DNA of 64,000 nt from Paraglaciecola sp. T6c. GTDB lineage: Bacteria; Pseudomonadota; Gammaproteobacteria; Enterobacterales; Alteromonadaceae. Below are positions 16,821-25,550 of this stretch, in pieces (the first letter of the stretch is position 1; each line of letters begins with the position of its first letter). Under the pieces are notes generated by a model. That model worked only from the letters and a program-made list of their open reading frames with translations, had not been told where the DNA came from and made no database searches. A program made the translations under genes and the position numbers. The stretch is taken from assembly GCF_000014225.1 (NCBI RefSeq), contig NC_008228.1, positions 3,286,001 through 3,350,000 of the forward strand, read 5' to 3'.

Positions 16821-19109
16821 CTAGAACTTATATGAAGCCGTGATACCAAATTCACGACCTCGACTTGGTGCAACAGGAAACGCGCGAGCGCCATAAGCAA
16901 AGCTCTGCACATCAACATATCTAAATACATAAGTAGGCGTGTCATCATCCGTTACGTTGTTCACCCAGGCCGTTAAACGTATATTCTCTAGCTGAACACC
17001 TGTTTTGAGGTGTAAAAGCTTACGCGAGCCAGTTTCAATCAGATTATGCACATGGGCATAACGCGTTGAATCGTATGCGAAGTCCAAACGGCTGAACAAC
17101 TCCATACCATCATTAATTTGGGTCGAATAATTTAGTGCTAACGTGGCTTCGTTTTTCGGTACTTGCGGCGGTGTATTGCCTTTTAAGTCACCGAACTCGC
17201 GCAGGTTGTCACCTACACAGAAACTAGAAGCACCGCCTGGGGCGAAGAAGCGACATTGATTAGAGTCAAACAGCTCTTCAAACTGTGCATCCGTACGTGA
17301 CAGGCCAAAGTCCAAGTTGAAGTGCTCGTTGATAACCCATTTACCTTGAATTTCAATCCCTTTGATTTCAGTAGAGCCTGCATTAGAGGTGTAAGAAACG
17401 GGTGGCCCCTCAACCTCATCATAGCTATCCGTCAGTTGCTGCTTAGTCCAATCCATGGTGTACGCCGCAGCAGAAACGTATAAGCTGCCATCAAACATGG
17501 TGGACTTAACACCTAGCTCATACATCACCATGTCTTCTTCATCAATAACCACTAAGTCATCAGGTAACAAAGTGCTGGTGTTAAAGCCTCCAGGGCTATT
17601 ACCTTCAGAGCGCGTTAAATATACTAAAGTGTCGTCATTGACATCGTACTCGGCGATAAAGCGCGTGGTTGTGCTGTCAAACTCATTGCTGACATCGGCG
17701 AATTGTTCATTTTGAATGAGGGTGTCATACGCTTCGGTCGTAACTTCGTCGCTTGAGCGACGTATTTCAGCTGATAAACGGAAATCATCGGTAAACTCAT
17801 ACGTTCCCATCGCCATAAACGCAGTGTTGTCTAGCTCTTCAGCGAAGTTGTCTACCGCTGAGGGCTCTGCTTCTGAGTGCCATATGTATGCACCGACTGA
17901 CCAATATAGCCTGTCGTCAAATGCGCTGGAACTGAAACGAATTTCATGACTGTATTCATCTGAGCCGGAGGAATCAAGGGTATACCAGGAGTCTGCCGAC
18001 GTGAAATAAGGCCCACCACTGAAAAAGCCAAAACTAAAGGATTGTTCATCGCCGTTGTAGGTCTGATCCAAGCCTGTTTCACCATCATAAGAATTCCAAC
18101 CGCTGATCAAAGAGACGGTTCCAAAGTCAAAGTGATGGTTTAATTTGAAGCTGATGTGCTCGCTGGTATTACGCAGGCCATAGTCGTCATTATCTAAAAA
18201 CCCACCGCCACCAATGCTGATAGGTTGGTCTGTTAACGCTTCGCCGCAGTAGTAAGGGCGCGTGTCTAAGAAGCAGTTGTTCTCTTCAGCCCCTTGAAAG
18301 CCAAACGGCTGGGTTTCATCGTCGTTTTCGTTGTAAATATAGTTAAGGGAGATATCGGTATTTTTACTCGGGGTAAAGTACAAACCTAACATGCCAGATT
18401 TGGTTTTCTCGCCGCCTACATCAGGGCCATCCTCTTTGGTGTTGTTCCAATCACCGTCGTAACTGTCTGCGGAAACAGATGCTCTAAAAGCGAACATATC
18501 ATTAAGCTTACTCGAAACCCCTGCGGCAAGTTTTTGGTTACCGTTTTGGCCCAAGGTTAAATTAACATAGCCTGATAATTCATCCGCTGGCTTGCGAGTA
18601 ATGAAGTTGATAGCGCCAGAAAAGGTACGGCGACCATATTGAGCACTTTGCGGCCCTTTAACAATCTCTACCCGCTCAATCAAATCTAGAGGCAAGCTTT
18701 GAATCGAACCACCAAAATATACGCCATCAATAAAATAGGAGGCTTTTTGTGAACCGAACCCTGGGATCCACGATACGCCACGTATCACCGGAATATCAGA
18801 TTGACGACCAAAGGTTTTCTCCATGGACATACCCACTGCACTAACGGCAATATCATTAATGTTTTGCAGGCCACCTTTTTCAATGTCATCCGCATTGAAA
18901 GTCGTTACAGAAATAGGAATTTTGTTAAGCGTTTCTTTACGATAACGAGAAGTTACCTCAATTAACTCAATCGCCTCTTTATTAAATTCGGTTTCAGTAT
19001 CTGGCGCGACCTCTTGGGCGAAGGCCCCGAGTGGCGCGGCGACAAATGGTGCCACTAGGGCTAACGTAATCATTTGCGCTAATTTGCTGCGACTGTAATG
19101 CATGTTCAT
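16821..19109 (-). CDS. TonB-dependent outer-membrane receptor (TBDR 2)
   Basis: ATG 19109 is preceded by GGGA and starts a good signal peptide (ending GAFAQ); the open frame extends to 19244 but that extension covers the promoter and operator sites. The 762-residue receptor has the TonB-box-like ELIEVTSRYR, plug motifs VIRGVSW and RVEIVKGPQSAQYGRRTFSGAINF, and a barrel ending GITASYKF. The TonB-box neighbourhood is very close to TBDR 1 (xLIEVTSRxxxExLNKIPxxV), suggesting the same ligand class. Regulation: a pair of FNR-type boxes and the TTTGTNCGNACAAA operator upstream. Confidence 0.9.
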   Translation of the reverse strand: MNMHYSRSKLAQMITLALVAPFVAAPLGAFAQEVAPDTETEFNKEAIELIEVTSRYRKETLNKIPISVTTFNADDIEKGGLQNINDIAVSAVGMSMEKTFGRQSDIPVIRGVSWIPGFGSQKASYFIDGVYFGGSIQSLPLDLIERVEIVKGPQSAQYGRRTFSGAINFITRKPADELSGYVNLTLGQNGNQKLAAGVSSKLNDMFAFRASVSADSYDGDWNNTKEDGPDVGGEKTKSGMLGLYFTPSKNTDISLNYIYNENDDETQPFGFQGAEENNCFLDTRPYYCGEALTDQPISIGGGGFLDNDDYGLRNTSEHISFKLNHHFDFGTVSLISGWNSYDGETGLDQTYNGDEQSFSFGFFSGGPYFTSADSWYTLDSSGSDEYSHEIRFSSSAFDDRLYWSVGAYIWHSEAEPSAVDNFAEELDNTAFMAMGTYEFTDDFRLSAEIRRSSDEVTTEAYDTLIQNEQFADVSNEFDSTTTRFIAEYDVNDDTLVYLTRSEGNSPGGFNTSTLLPDDLVVIDEEDMVMYELGVKSTMFDGSLYVSAAAYTMDWTKQQLTDSYDEVEGPPVSYTSNAGSTEIKGIEIQGKWVINEHFNLDFGLSRTDAQFEELFDSNQCRFFAPGGASSFCVGDNLREFGDLKGNTPPQVPKNEATLALNYSTQINDGMELFSRLDFAYDSTRYAHVHNLIETGSRKLLHLKTGVQLENIRLTAWVNNVTDDDTPTYVFRYVDVQSFAYGARAFPVAPSRGREFGITASYKF

Positions 19110-19203
19110 GGATGGTCCCTCTGACTTTATTGTAATAGTTCGGTTTTGTGTGCATTCCCGGAAACACGAATGTAACGAGCTGACGAATATCACTTTAGCC
19201 AAA

Positions 19204-19217
19204 TTTGCACGGACAAA
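19204..19217. promoter_or_regulatory. Shared operator TTTGTNCGNACAAA, copy 3
   Basis: TTTGCACGGACAAA differs by one base from the copies at 734 and 27702. It overlaps a second palindromic element GGACAAATTCGTCC. It lies about 95 bases before the TBDR 2 start codon. Confidence 0.55.
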
Positions 19218-19236
19218 TTCGTCCAAAATTTCCACG

Positions 19237-19276
19237 ATTGACATTTATCAAAGAGAATGAGTTGATAAATGTCAAT
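19237..19276. promoter_or_regulatory. Paired FNR-type boxes forming a 15-bp perfect inverted repeat
   Basis: TTGACATTTATCAA (19238-19251) and TTGATAAATGTCAA (19262-19275) are exact reverse complements, each matching TTGAT-N4-ATCAA at 9 of 10 positions, with 24 bases between centres. This suggests two dimers of a Crp/Fnr-type protein upstream of TBDR 2. Confidence 0.65.
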
Positions 19277-19354
19277 GTCATCCCTTGATCAAATTTGGTG
19301 ACGCATGCGTTAGACTGAAGATAAGAAGGTTGGGTAAGTCGTTGCTAATAAACA

Positions 19355-19386
19355 TAAAAAAGGCGGGTTAGTTTATCACCCGCCTT
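19355..19386 (-). terminator. Terminator of the CoA/CpcT operon
   Basis: On the minus strand AAGGCGGGT and ACCCGCCTT form a stem followed by six T residues. It closes the transcript that ends with the CpcT/CpeT-like gene. Confidence 0.85.
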
Positions 19387-19412
19387 AATTGCTCTGTGTC
19401 TTTAATTGCATA

Positions 19413-20477
19413 TCAGAAGCTAAAATGAGGCCGTGTTTCCTTGATTTTTAAGCCTGCCTGCATCCAGCGCAAATTCATGCCAGTGGTGGGATTGGTGCGA
19501 TCACTCCAAATATAGGTGATGGTTTTACCTGTGGCATCATCAATCAGACCCAGTTTGAAAATAGGATCAAAGGTATTCTGATAGGTCAGTAACGCCAGTT
19601 GAATCGAGTAGCCTGACTTTTCACCCGTTTTAGCGTCCTGCAAAGGCACTATTTGCCCTTCGTTGTGCAGCAGTAAATCGCGGTTAAACACCCACTTGGC
19701 ATCCTCGGGGGCATCTTTACCGCCAATCCGTGTGCCGCCCCAGCCAGTAAAATAAACCACTTTTCGGTTTTTATGAGGAATACCCGCTTTGTTGCCAAAC
19801 ACATAGTTACCATCTTCATCGGCGGCTTTGTCGGCTATCCAAATTTCGTTATCGGTTAGCCGCAATGTATCGTTAAAAAATATCTTCTTGCCACTGCGCT
19901 TTGACACGATGCTGCAGGCATCCTGGCCCATGGTGCCATCAAAATACTGGCCGTTGTATCGCCAGTACACTTCGCACCCTGGATAGGTCGTTATCTCGTC
20001 AGTACTCAATGTTTGGTATACCTCAGGGTGCAAGTGGGCATCGGCATATTTGGCTTCGTCTTTGAACCGATAAATATTCAGTTGCAGTGCGCCCTTTTCT
20101 TCATTGCGAATAAATTGGTACAAGCGCTGACGATACACCTTGCTTGGGTCGCCATCCATGTACTGCTTTACGAAGTACGTGGTGCCCTCAAGTGCCGGTG
20201 TTGCAAGTGGCGCGAACACATGATGAATATGCTCGTGAACCTGTAAACCTGGCTCCTTTTCTTTAGATATATTGTCTTGCCAGTGCTGTTCGTGATTATC
20301 AAATTCAGCGGCAAACCACTGGTGGAATAATGCTTCTTGAAGAGTGTCTTTAGCTTGTATCTGAGCTGACGCCATTGAAGCGCTGTTTTGGCTAGCGCCT
20401 TCTTGGCTGGCGCTCTTTTCGCTGGCGCAACTGGCTAAACTTGCGGCCACACATAATGCGGCAATGATTTGTTTCAT
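19413..20477 (-). CDS. CpcT/CpeT-type (bilin-lyase fold) lipoprotein
   Basis: The 354-residue protein has a lipoprotein signal with lipobox LASC (Cys 17). Its body matches CpcT/CpeT chromophore lyases: AAEFDNHEQHW, TYFVKQYMDGDPSKVYRQRLY, a central YPGCEVYWRYNGQYFDG and later strands. In cyanobacteria this calycin-type fold attaches phycobilins to phycobiliproteins. Here it is in a heterotroph, membrane-anchored and last in a CoA-thioester catabolic operon, so binding of a bilin-like or other hydrophobic ligand is more likely than phycobiliprotein assembly. GGGA five bases upstream supports the start. Family call from motifs; ligand is inference. Confidence 0.8.
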   Translation of the reverse strand: MKQIIAALCVAASLASCASEKSASQEGASQNSASMASAQIQAKDTLQEALFHQWFAAEFDNHEQHWQDNISKEKEPGLQVHEHIHHVFAPLATPALEGTTYFVKQYMDGDPSKVYRQRLYQFIRNEEKGALQLNIYRFKDEAKYADAHLHPEVYQTLSTDEITTYPGCEVYWRYNGQYFDGTMGQDACSIVSKRSGKKIFFNDTLRLTDNEIWIADKAADEDGNYVFGNKAGIPHKNRKVVYFTGWGGTRIGGKDAPEDAKWVFNRDLLLHNEGQIVPLQDAKTGEKSGYSIQLALLTYQNTFDPIFKLGLIDDATGKTITYIWSDRTNPTTGMNLRWMQAGLKIKETRPHFSF

Positions 20478-20492
20478 GACTTTCCCTATTGG

Positions 20493-21653
20493 TTAAATAA
20501 ACGCATTTTTGCTGCGCATGGTGGCAATTTCTGTATCACTGTAACCCAGCTCAATAAGCAAATTTTCAGTGTCTTGGCTAAACGCCGGTAAAGTAAAACT
20601 GGGCTGTGCTGGCTCTTGTTTAAACTTAACCGGCACCCCTAAATGCACGTTACCTTGCTCATCAGTTAACAACATATCGCGCTGGGCTAAATGTGCATCA
20701 CGAACGGCGTCATTCAAGCTGCGCACAGGTGACCAGCACACATCTATGTCAGCCAAGAATTCGCTCCATTGGCTCAGTGTTTTCGTCACAAAAGTATTTT
20801 GAAAGAAGGTTTTGACTGGCCGTTGTGCCTCACCAGGAGGTTCAGAGCAAAGTGGAATTAAATCTTCTCTGCCCAGTGCCGTCAGTAAATTTTTGGCAAA
20901 TTTAACTTCACTGCCACCAAGCGTTAGGTGCTCGCCGTCGCGGGTTTGATAAATGTTATACATGGCTGCCCCGCCCCAACTACGCTCATCTTTAGGCTCG
21001 GGGGAGCGGTTTTCGGCAAAAGGTGGGCCCATTACGTTGGCGTACCATGCCACTAGCGAGTCTTGCATAGAAATATCAAGGTAATCCCCTTGCCCAGTTT
21101 GTTGACAGCGTAACAACGCCATCAACACCCCAGAAAAGGCCATTAAGCTGCCCGCCATATCGGCCACTGGCATAGCCGGTTGCGCTGGTTTTCCATCTTG
21201 TCCTTGATTGATTTGCAAAGCGCCTGAGTCCGCTTGAATACTCAAATCATGTGCGGGGTTCAAACGTTTGGGCCCCGTCTGGCCATACGCCGAAATTGAG
21301 CAATAGACGATCTTGGGGTTAATTTTTTTAATCGTTTCAAAATCAATACCTAGGCGCTCGACCACACCGGGGCGAAATGCTTCCACCACCACATCAACGG
21401 TTTCGCAAAGCTTATAAAACGCCTGTTTTCCTGCATCACTTTTTAAATTTAAGTTGATGCTTTTCTTGCCGCGAAACACATTTCTGAACCACACAGACTG
21501 GCCGTTTTGCTTCAAGCCAATTTCACGCACTGGCTCACCTGTGGGCGGCTCTAGGCTGATGACCTCTGCCCCGTGATCCGCCATCATCATGGTGAAGTGC
21601 GGTCCGGGTAGAAACAAAGATAGGTCGAGTACTCGATAGCCGTCTAATTTCAC
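20493..21653 (-). CDS. Family III (CaiB/BaiF) CoA-transferase
   Basis: The 386-residue protein has the interlocked-dimer family III fold signatures: YRVLDLSLFLPGPHFTMMMADHGAEVISLEPP at the N-terminus, RGKKSINLNLKS, PGVVERLGIDFET and CSISAYGQTGP. These enzymes move CoA between carboxylic acids and so activate a substrate without ATP. It is 15 bases upstream of the CpcT/CpeT-like gene and 50 bases downstream of a second CoA-transferase, which shares only moderate similarity, so the two probably form a pair or act on successive acids. Confidence 0.9.
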   Translation of the reverse strand: MKLDGYRVLDLSLFLPGPHFTMMMADHGAEVISLEPPTGEPVREIGLKQNGQSVWFRNVFRGKKSINLNLKSDAGKQAFYKLCETVDVVVEAFRPGVVERLGIDFETIKKINPKIVYCSISAYGQTGPKRLNPAHDLSIQADSGALQINQGQDGKPAQPAMPVADMAGSLMAFSGVLMALLRCQQTGQGDYLDISMQDSLVAWYANVMGPPFAENRSPEPKDERSWGGAAMYNIYQTRDGEHLTLGGSEVKFAKNLLTALGREDLIPLCSEPPGEAQRPVKTFFQNTFVTKTLSQWSEFLADIDVCWSPVRSLNDAVRDAHLAQRDMLLTDEQGNVHLGVPVKFKQEPAQPSFTLPAFSQDTENLLIELGYSDTEIATMRSKNAFI

Positions 21654-21703
21654 CTAACACCTCTTATAAATAATCGATTGAAAGCACGTTTTACCATGTC
21701 GCT

Positions 21704-22894
21704 TTATACGGCTTTATTAGCGCTAAGCTCAGCGATGTCAGCTTGGTTGTAGCCCAACTCATTGAGTAAATCTTGGGTATCTGTGCCCATAGGCACGGCG
21801 GCGTTTCCGCTTAACCGCTGACCATCAAGCTTGATCGGATTAGCCAGTATTTCCATTTTTTCATTCTGGGGATGAGGCACACTTTGCACCATGCCAATGT
21901 CTCGAATGTACTGGTTATTCAACGCTTCTGGTACATCGTAAACCGGCGCACAAGGAATACGCCCTTTTAGCACTTCCAACCAATGTGCAGTGGGATGAGC
22001 AGCCAAGACGCGATCGATTTCAGTGGTCAGCACATCGCGATTTTCACGCCGTCCTGCCACTTGGGCAAAACGTGATTCTTTAAGCACTTCATCATCGAGG
22101 ATATCAACTAGCACATCCCAAAACTTATCCGTCATGGCCATCAGAAATACGAAACTGTCTTGGGTTTTATACAGCTGACACGGCACTGTGGCTGGGTGCG
22201 CCGAGCGCGCAACGCGCTGCACCACATGACTTTCGTTTAAGTACCAAGTAGCCGGGTAAGATAGCTGATGAAGCGCTACATCGAACAGGGATACATCTAC
22301 GTCTCGCCCCTGACCCGTGCGGTGAGCCCCTAACATAGCGGCGGTTAAACCTAATGAAGCGACAGCACCTGTCATAAAGTCCACCATGGACACCCCAAAG
22401 CGTGTTGGCGCCTGATCTGGCTCGCCAGTGAGAGACATTAAACCCGCTTCGGCTTGCATTAAATAATCATACCCCGGCCAACTGGCGCGGTCGTTGTCTC
22501 GGCCATAGGCGGATAAATGCCCGCAAACTATTTTCGGGTTAATGTGCTTTAACTGCTCGTAGGTAATTCCCAATTTTTGTGGCTGATCGCCACGTAAATT
22601 GTTGGTCACGGCATCGGCGGTTTTAACCAGTTTTTCGAACACTTTTCGCCCTTCTTCTGATTTCAAATTCAGGGTCAGGCTTTTCTTGTTTACATTAAAA
22701 GTTTGGTAAAAATAGCTGTCGTTTTCACCTAGAAAAAACGGCCCGGTTTGACGAGAAACATCCCCTCCAATGGCAGGGTTTTCAATTTTGATCACCTCTG
22801 CTCCCAAGTCTGCTAAATACATAGAGCCGTAAGGGCCTGCGCCGTATTGTTCAACGGCTATAATTCGTACACCATCAAGGGGAAGTTGTGTCAT
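21704..22894 (-). CDS. Family III (CaiB/BaiF) CoA-transferase, second copy
   Basis: The 396-residue protein carries the same fold markers: RIIAVEQYGAGPYGSMYLAD, VNKKSLTLNLKSEEG, LRGDQPQKLGITYEQ and CGHLSAYGRDN. AAGGA seven bases upstream fixes the start. Family III members of this type include succinyl-CoA:(methyl)dicarboxylate CoA-transferases such as those for citramalate, mesaconate and itaconate. Together with the MaoC hydratase and citrate-lyase-type lyase in the same operon, this is the gene set expected for a branched dicarboxylate. Exact substrate is inferred. Confidence 0.9.
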   Translation of the reverse strand: MTQLPLDGVRIIAVEQYGAGPYGSMYLADLGAEVIKIENPAIGGDVSRQTGPFFLGENDSYFYQTFNVNKKSLTLNLKSEEGRKVFEKLVKTADAVTNNLRGDQPQKLGITYEQLKHINPKIVCGHLSAYGRDNDRASWPGYDYLMQAEAGLMSLTGEPDQAPTRFGVSMVDFMTGAVASLGLTAAMLGAHRTGQGRDVDVSLFDVALHQLSYPATWYLNESHVVQRVARSAHPATVPCQLYKTQDSFVFLMAMTDKFWDVLVDILDDEVLKESRFAQVAGRRENRDVLTTEIDRVLAAHPTAHWLEVLKGRIPCAPVYDVPEALNNQYIRDIGMVQSVPHPQNEKMEILANPIKLDGQRLSGNAAVPMGTDTQDLLNELGYNQADIAELSANKAV

Positions 22895-22992
22895 GGCTGT
22901 GTCCTTTTTTGCGCTTTACCCGCGGTATTTTGACTGTTCTTAGGTATGAAACCACACTTAGTAAGTGCATTGACTAAGCGTGGCTGTTGGCG

Positions 22993-24168
22993 TTAGATTT
23001 TGTTTTTATCGATGATTTGTTTGGCAATAATAATGCGCTGCATTTCATTGGTGCCCTCGCCGATACACATCAACATGGCATCTCGATAGTAACGCTCGAT
23101 ATCGTATTCCACTGAGTAGCTGTACCCGCCAAAAATACGCATAGCTTCGTTGGCACAAAATACCCCAGCTTCAGAGCCAAAGTATTTCGCCATGCCCGCT
23201 TCCATATCACATCGCTCATTCGCATCGTATTTGGCGGCGGCTTGTTCAATCAACAAACGCGCGGCTTCCACTTGCGTGGCCATTTCGCCCAACTTGAGCT
23301 GAATAGCCTGATGTTGGCAGATAGCTTTACCGAAGGTTTCACGCTCTTGTGCGTAGCGCACCGCTAACTCAGTGGCGCCTCTGGCAATGCCCGCACCACG
23401 CGCAGCTACGTTAATACGCCCAAGTTCAAGGCCGCCAATAGCGTGTTTAAAGCCTGAACCTTCTTTTTCACCGACTAAATTAGCTGCCGGGACACGTACG
23501 TTTTCAAATACGACTTCACAGGTATCGATGGAGCGATAACCGAGCTTTTTCATTTTTGATACGGTGATGCCGGCTTTGAATTCGCCGTTTTCATCTTTCG
23601 TTTCAACGATAAACATACTGGTGCCGGTATGTGCTGGCACCGCATCAAGGTCTGTTTTCACCAGTACAGCAAGTGAATTACCGTTTAGGGAATTGGTGAT
23701 CCAGGTTTTTGCCCCATTAATGATGTAATCATCGCCATCTTTCACTGCAGTTGTGCGTATGGCTTGTAAATCCGTGCCTGCATTTGGCTCAGTCAAAGCC
23801 ACCCCGCCACGTAATTCACCAGTGGCCATCAATGGCAAGAAGCGTTCTTTTTGTGCCTGAGTACCGCAGCGCTCAATGGCTGAAGCTTGAATCAAATGTG
23901 AATTAAAGATGCCGCTAGGAGCCATCCAGGCTGATGCCACTTTCATCACGATTTTGGCGTATATCGACGCAGGCAAACCTAGCCCACCATACGCTTGGCC
24001 GATGGTGGCACCAAACAAGCCTAGCTCTTTCATTTGCTCAGCCAGTGCATGAGGGTATTTGTCTTCTTGATCATATTCTTTAGCGATGGGGCGAACGTCG
24101 TTCTCAACCCATTTATCGATCATGTCTATGATCCCTGACTCATCTTCTTTTGACCATGCTTCAGACAT
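22993..24168 (-). CDS. Acyl-CoA dehydrogenase
   Basis: The 391-residue protein has the full acyl-CoA dehydrogenase fold: ALTEPNAGTDLQAIRTTA (substrate/FAD site), WITNS, the GRINVAARGAGIARGA helix, and CIGEGTNEMQRIIIAKQI, where the glutamate near residue 371 is at the catalytic-base position. It would oxidise an acyl-CoA to the 2,3-enoyl-CoA with FAD and an electron-transfer flavoprotein. GAGG six bases upstream. Seventeen bases separate it from MaoC, a typical operon spacing. Substrate presumably a branched or dicarboxylic acyl-CoA. Confidence 0.92.
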   Translation of the reverse strand: MSEAWSKEDESGIIDMIDKWVENDVRPIAKEYDQEDKYPHALAEQMKELGLFGATIGQAYGGLGLPASIYAKIVMKVASAWMAPSGIFNSHLIQASAIERCGTQAQKERFLPLMATGELRGGVALTEPNAGTDLQAIRTTAVKDGDDYIINGAKTWITNSLNGNSLAVLVKTDLDAVPAHTGTSMFIVETKDENGEFKAGITVSKMKKLGYRSIDTCEVVFENVRVPAANLVGEKEGSGFKHAIGGLELGRINVAARGAGIARGATELAVRYAQERETFGKAICQHQAIQLKLGEMATQVEAARLLIEQAAAKYDANERCDMEAGMAKYFGSEAGVFCANEAMRIFGGYSYSVEYDIERYYRDAMLMCIGEGTNEMQRIIIAKQIIDKNKI

Positions 24169-24184
24169 AGCAAACCTCTATTGA

Positions 24185-24703
24185 TTAATAGTTAACTTTT
24201 TCTTCTACTGAGTAACCTTGTTTCGCAATTAACATCTTGCGCACAAAACTGCATACCTGCTTGCCGTCTTGGTTGAAACCAAGTGTTTCAACGGTCACGA
24301 TTCCAGCACCTGGGCGCGACTTAGACTCGCGCTTGTCCAGTACTTTTGACTCTGCATATAAGGTGTCATCTTCAAAAACGGGGTACGTCATTTTGATGTC
24401 TTCCCAGCCTAAGTTGGCAATGGCTTTTTGGCTGACATCTGTCACGCTCATGCCCACCATTAGGGCTACGGTGAAGGGTGAGCACACAATGCATTTACCA
24501 AATTCACTGGCTTTGGCGTACTCGTCATCAAAATGCATCGGGTGAGTATTCATGGTTAATAACGTGAACCAGGTGTTGTCCGTTTTGGTAATAGTTCGCC
24601 CAGGGCGATGTTCATAGGTGTCACCTACTGTGAACTCTTCAAAACATCTGCCGAAGGTTTCGCGATAACGGTTGTCGCCGACTTTTTTTACATTCTGTAC
24701 CAT
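24185..24703 (-). CDS. MaoC-type enoyl-CoA hydratase
   Basis: The 172-residue hotdog protein has the layout of MaoC dehydratases of the mesaconyl-CoA hydratase type: an N-terminal GRCFEEFTVGDTYEHRPGRT, then MNTHPMHFDDEYAKASEFG, the segment with the catalytic Asp/His region, and VVTVETLG-like strands. It would add water to an unsaturated acyl-CoA. Position directly between acyl-CoA dehydrogenase and a CoA-ester lyase supports oxidation, hydration and cleavage in that order. Confidence 0.88.
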   Translation of the reverse strand: MVQNVKKVGDNRYRETFGRCFEEFTVGDTYEHRPGRTITKTDNTWFTLLTMNTHPMHFDDEYAKASEFGKCIVCSPFTVALMVGMSVTDVSQKAIANLGWEDIKMTYPVFEDDTLYAESKVLDKRESKSRPGAGIVTVETLGFNQDGKQVCSFVRKMLIAKQGYSVEEKVNY

Positions 24704-24722
24704 TAGTTTTCTCTCTCGGTTA

Positions 24723-25550
24723 TCAATTTGAAGATGCGTTTTTGACTAACGCTAACGTTCGTTGACAGGCCAAAATAATTGGCCTGTCGACCATTTTATT
24801 GTTTACCACGACCACGCCTGCGTCTGGCCCATCGACTGCGGCCATGACGTCTTTCGCGTAAACAACTTGTTCTGCACTGGGCATAAACGCTTGATGAATA
24901 GCCGGGATCTGGCAGGGATGAATCGCCGCTTTACCGCTAAACCCAAGCGCTTTGACTTGGTTGGTTTCATCCACTAGAGCAGCTTCGTCTTTGATGTCTA
25001 CATAGGGCACATCAATCAGGCCAACGTTGGCCTTCGCTGCCGCGAAAACCAGCTGGCTGCGCACAAAAAGCAGGGGTTGATAACTAAATTCACAGCGCAG
25101 TTCTGCCGCCATATCGGCGCCGCCAAACATGATGTGTTCAATTTGTTCGCTAGCGCTGGCAATTTGATAGGCGTTTTCAAGCCCTTCTAAGGTTTCGATT
25201 AGGGGAATAAAACGTGTGCTGCCCTTGCCAATAACACGCTGAGCATGTTGTACATCTTCTGCTGATTCACATTTGGCTAGCATGACGACTTCAGGCGCTA
25301 TTGGCGCATTCGCGAAGGCCTGTAAATCTTTTTCACCCGTTTGCGTGCCCACAGGATTGATGCGCACACACAGTGTTGGCGTTTGTTGCACGCAGGTTAA
25401 AACAGCGTCCCGCGCGGAATCTTTATCACCGGGGAGCACGGCATCTTCTAAGTCGATGCATACGAGATCAGCCCCTGCCCCTAATGCTTTTTCGAAGCGC
25501 TCTGGGCGTGAGCCCGGTACAAACAGCAAGGAGCGTAAAATGCTGCTCAT
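24723..25550 (-). CDS. HpcH/HpaI-type CoA-ester lyase (citrate-lyase-beta-like)
   Basis: The 275-residue TIM-barrel protein starts RSLLFVPGSRPERFEKALG and has IDLEDAV, the IPLIETLEGLENA helix with a metal-binding Glu and MFGGADMAAEL with a metal-binding Asp. This is the CitE-like/malyl-CoA or citramalyl-CoA lyase family. Retro-Claisen cleavage of a hydroxyacyl-CoA to acetyl- or propionyl-CoA plus a 2-oxo acid is the expected reaction. Its ATG overlaps the previous stop by four bases, so it is translationally coupled to the deacetylase gene. Confidence 0.88.
   Translation of the reverse strand: MSSILRSLLFVPGSRPERFEKALGAGADLVCIDLEDAVLPGDKDSARDAVLTCVQQTPTLCVRINPVGTQTGEKDLQAFANAPIAPEVVMLAKCESAEDVQHAQRVIGKGSTRFIPLIETLEGLENAYQIASASEQIEHIMFGGADMAAELRCEFSYQPLLFVRSQLVFAAAKANVGLIDVPYVDIKDEAALVDETNQVKALGFSGKAAIHPCQIPAIHQAFMPSAEQVVYAKDVMAAVDGPDAGVVVVNNKMVDRPIILACQRTLALVKNASSN

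Noticed and set aside
19110-19244. N-terminal extension of TBDR 2
   Set aside because: It covers the operator and one FNR-type box and masks the signal peptide; ATG 19109 has a good ribosome site.
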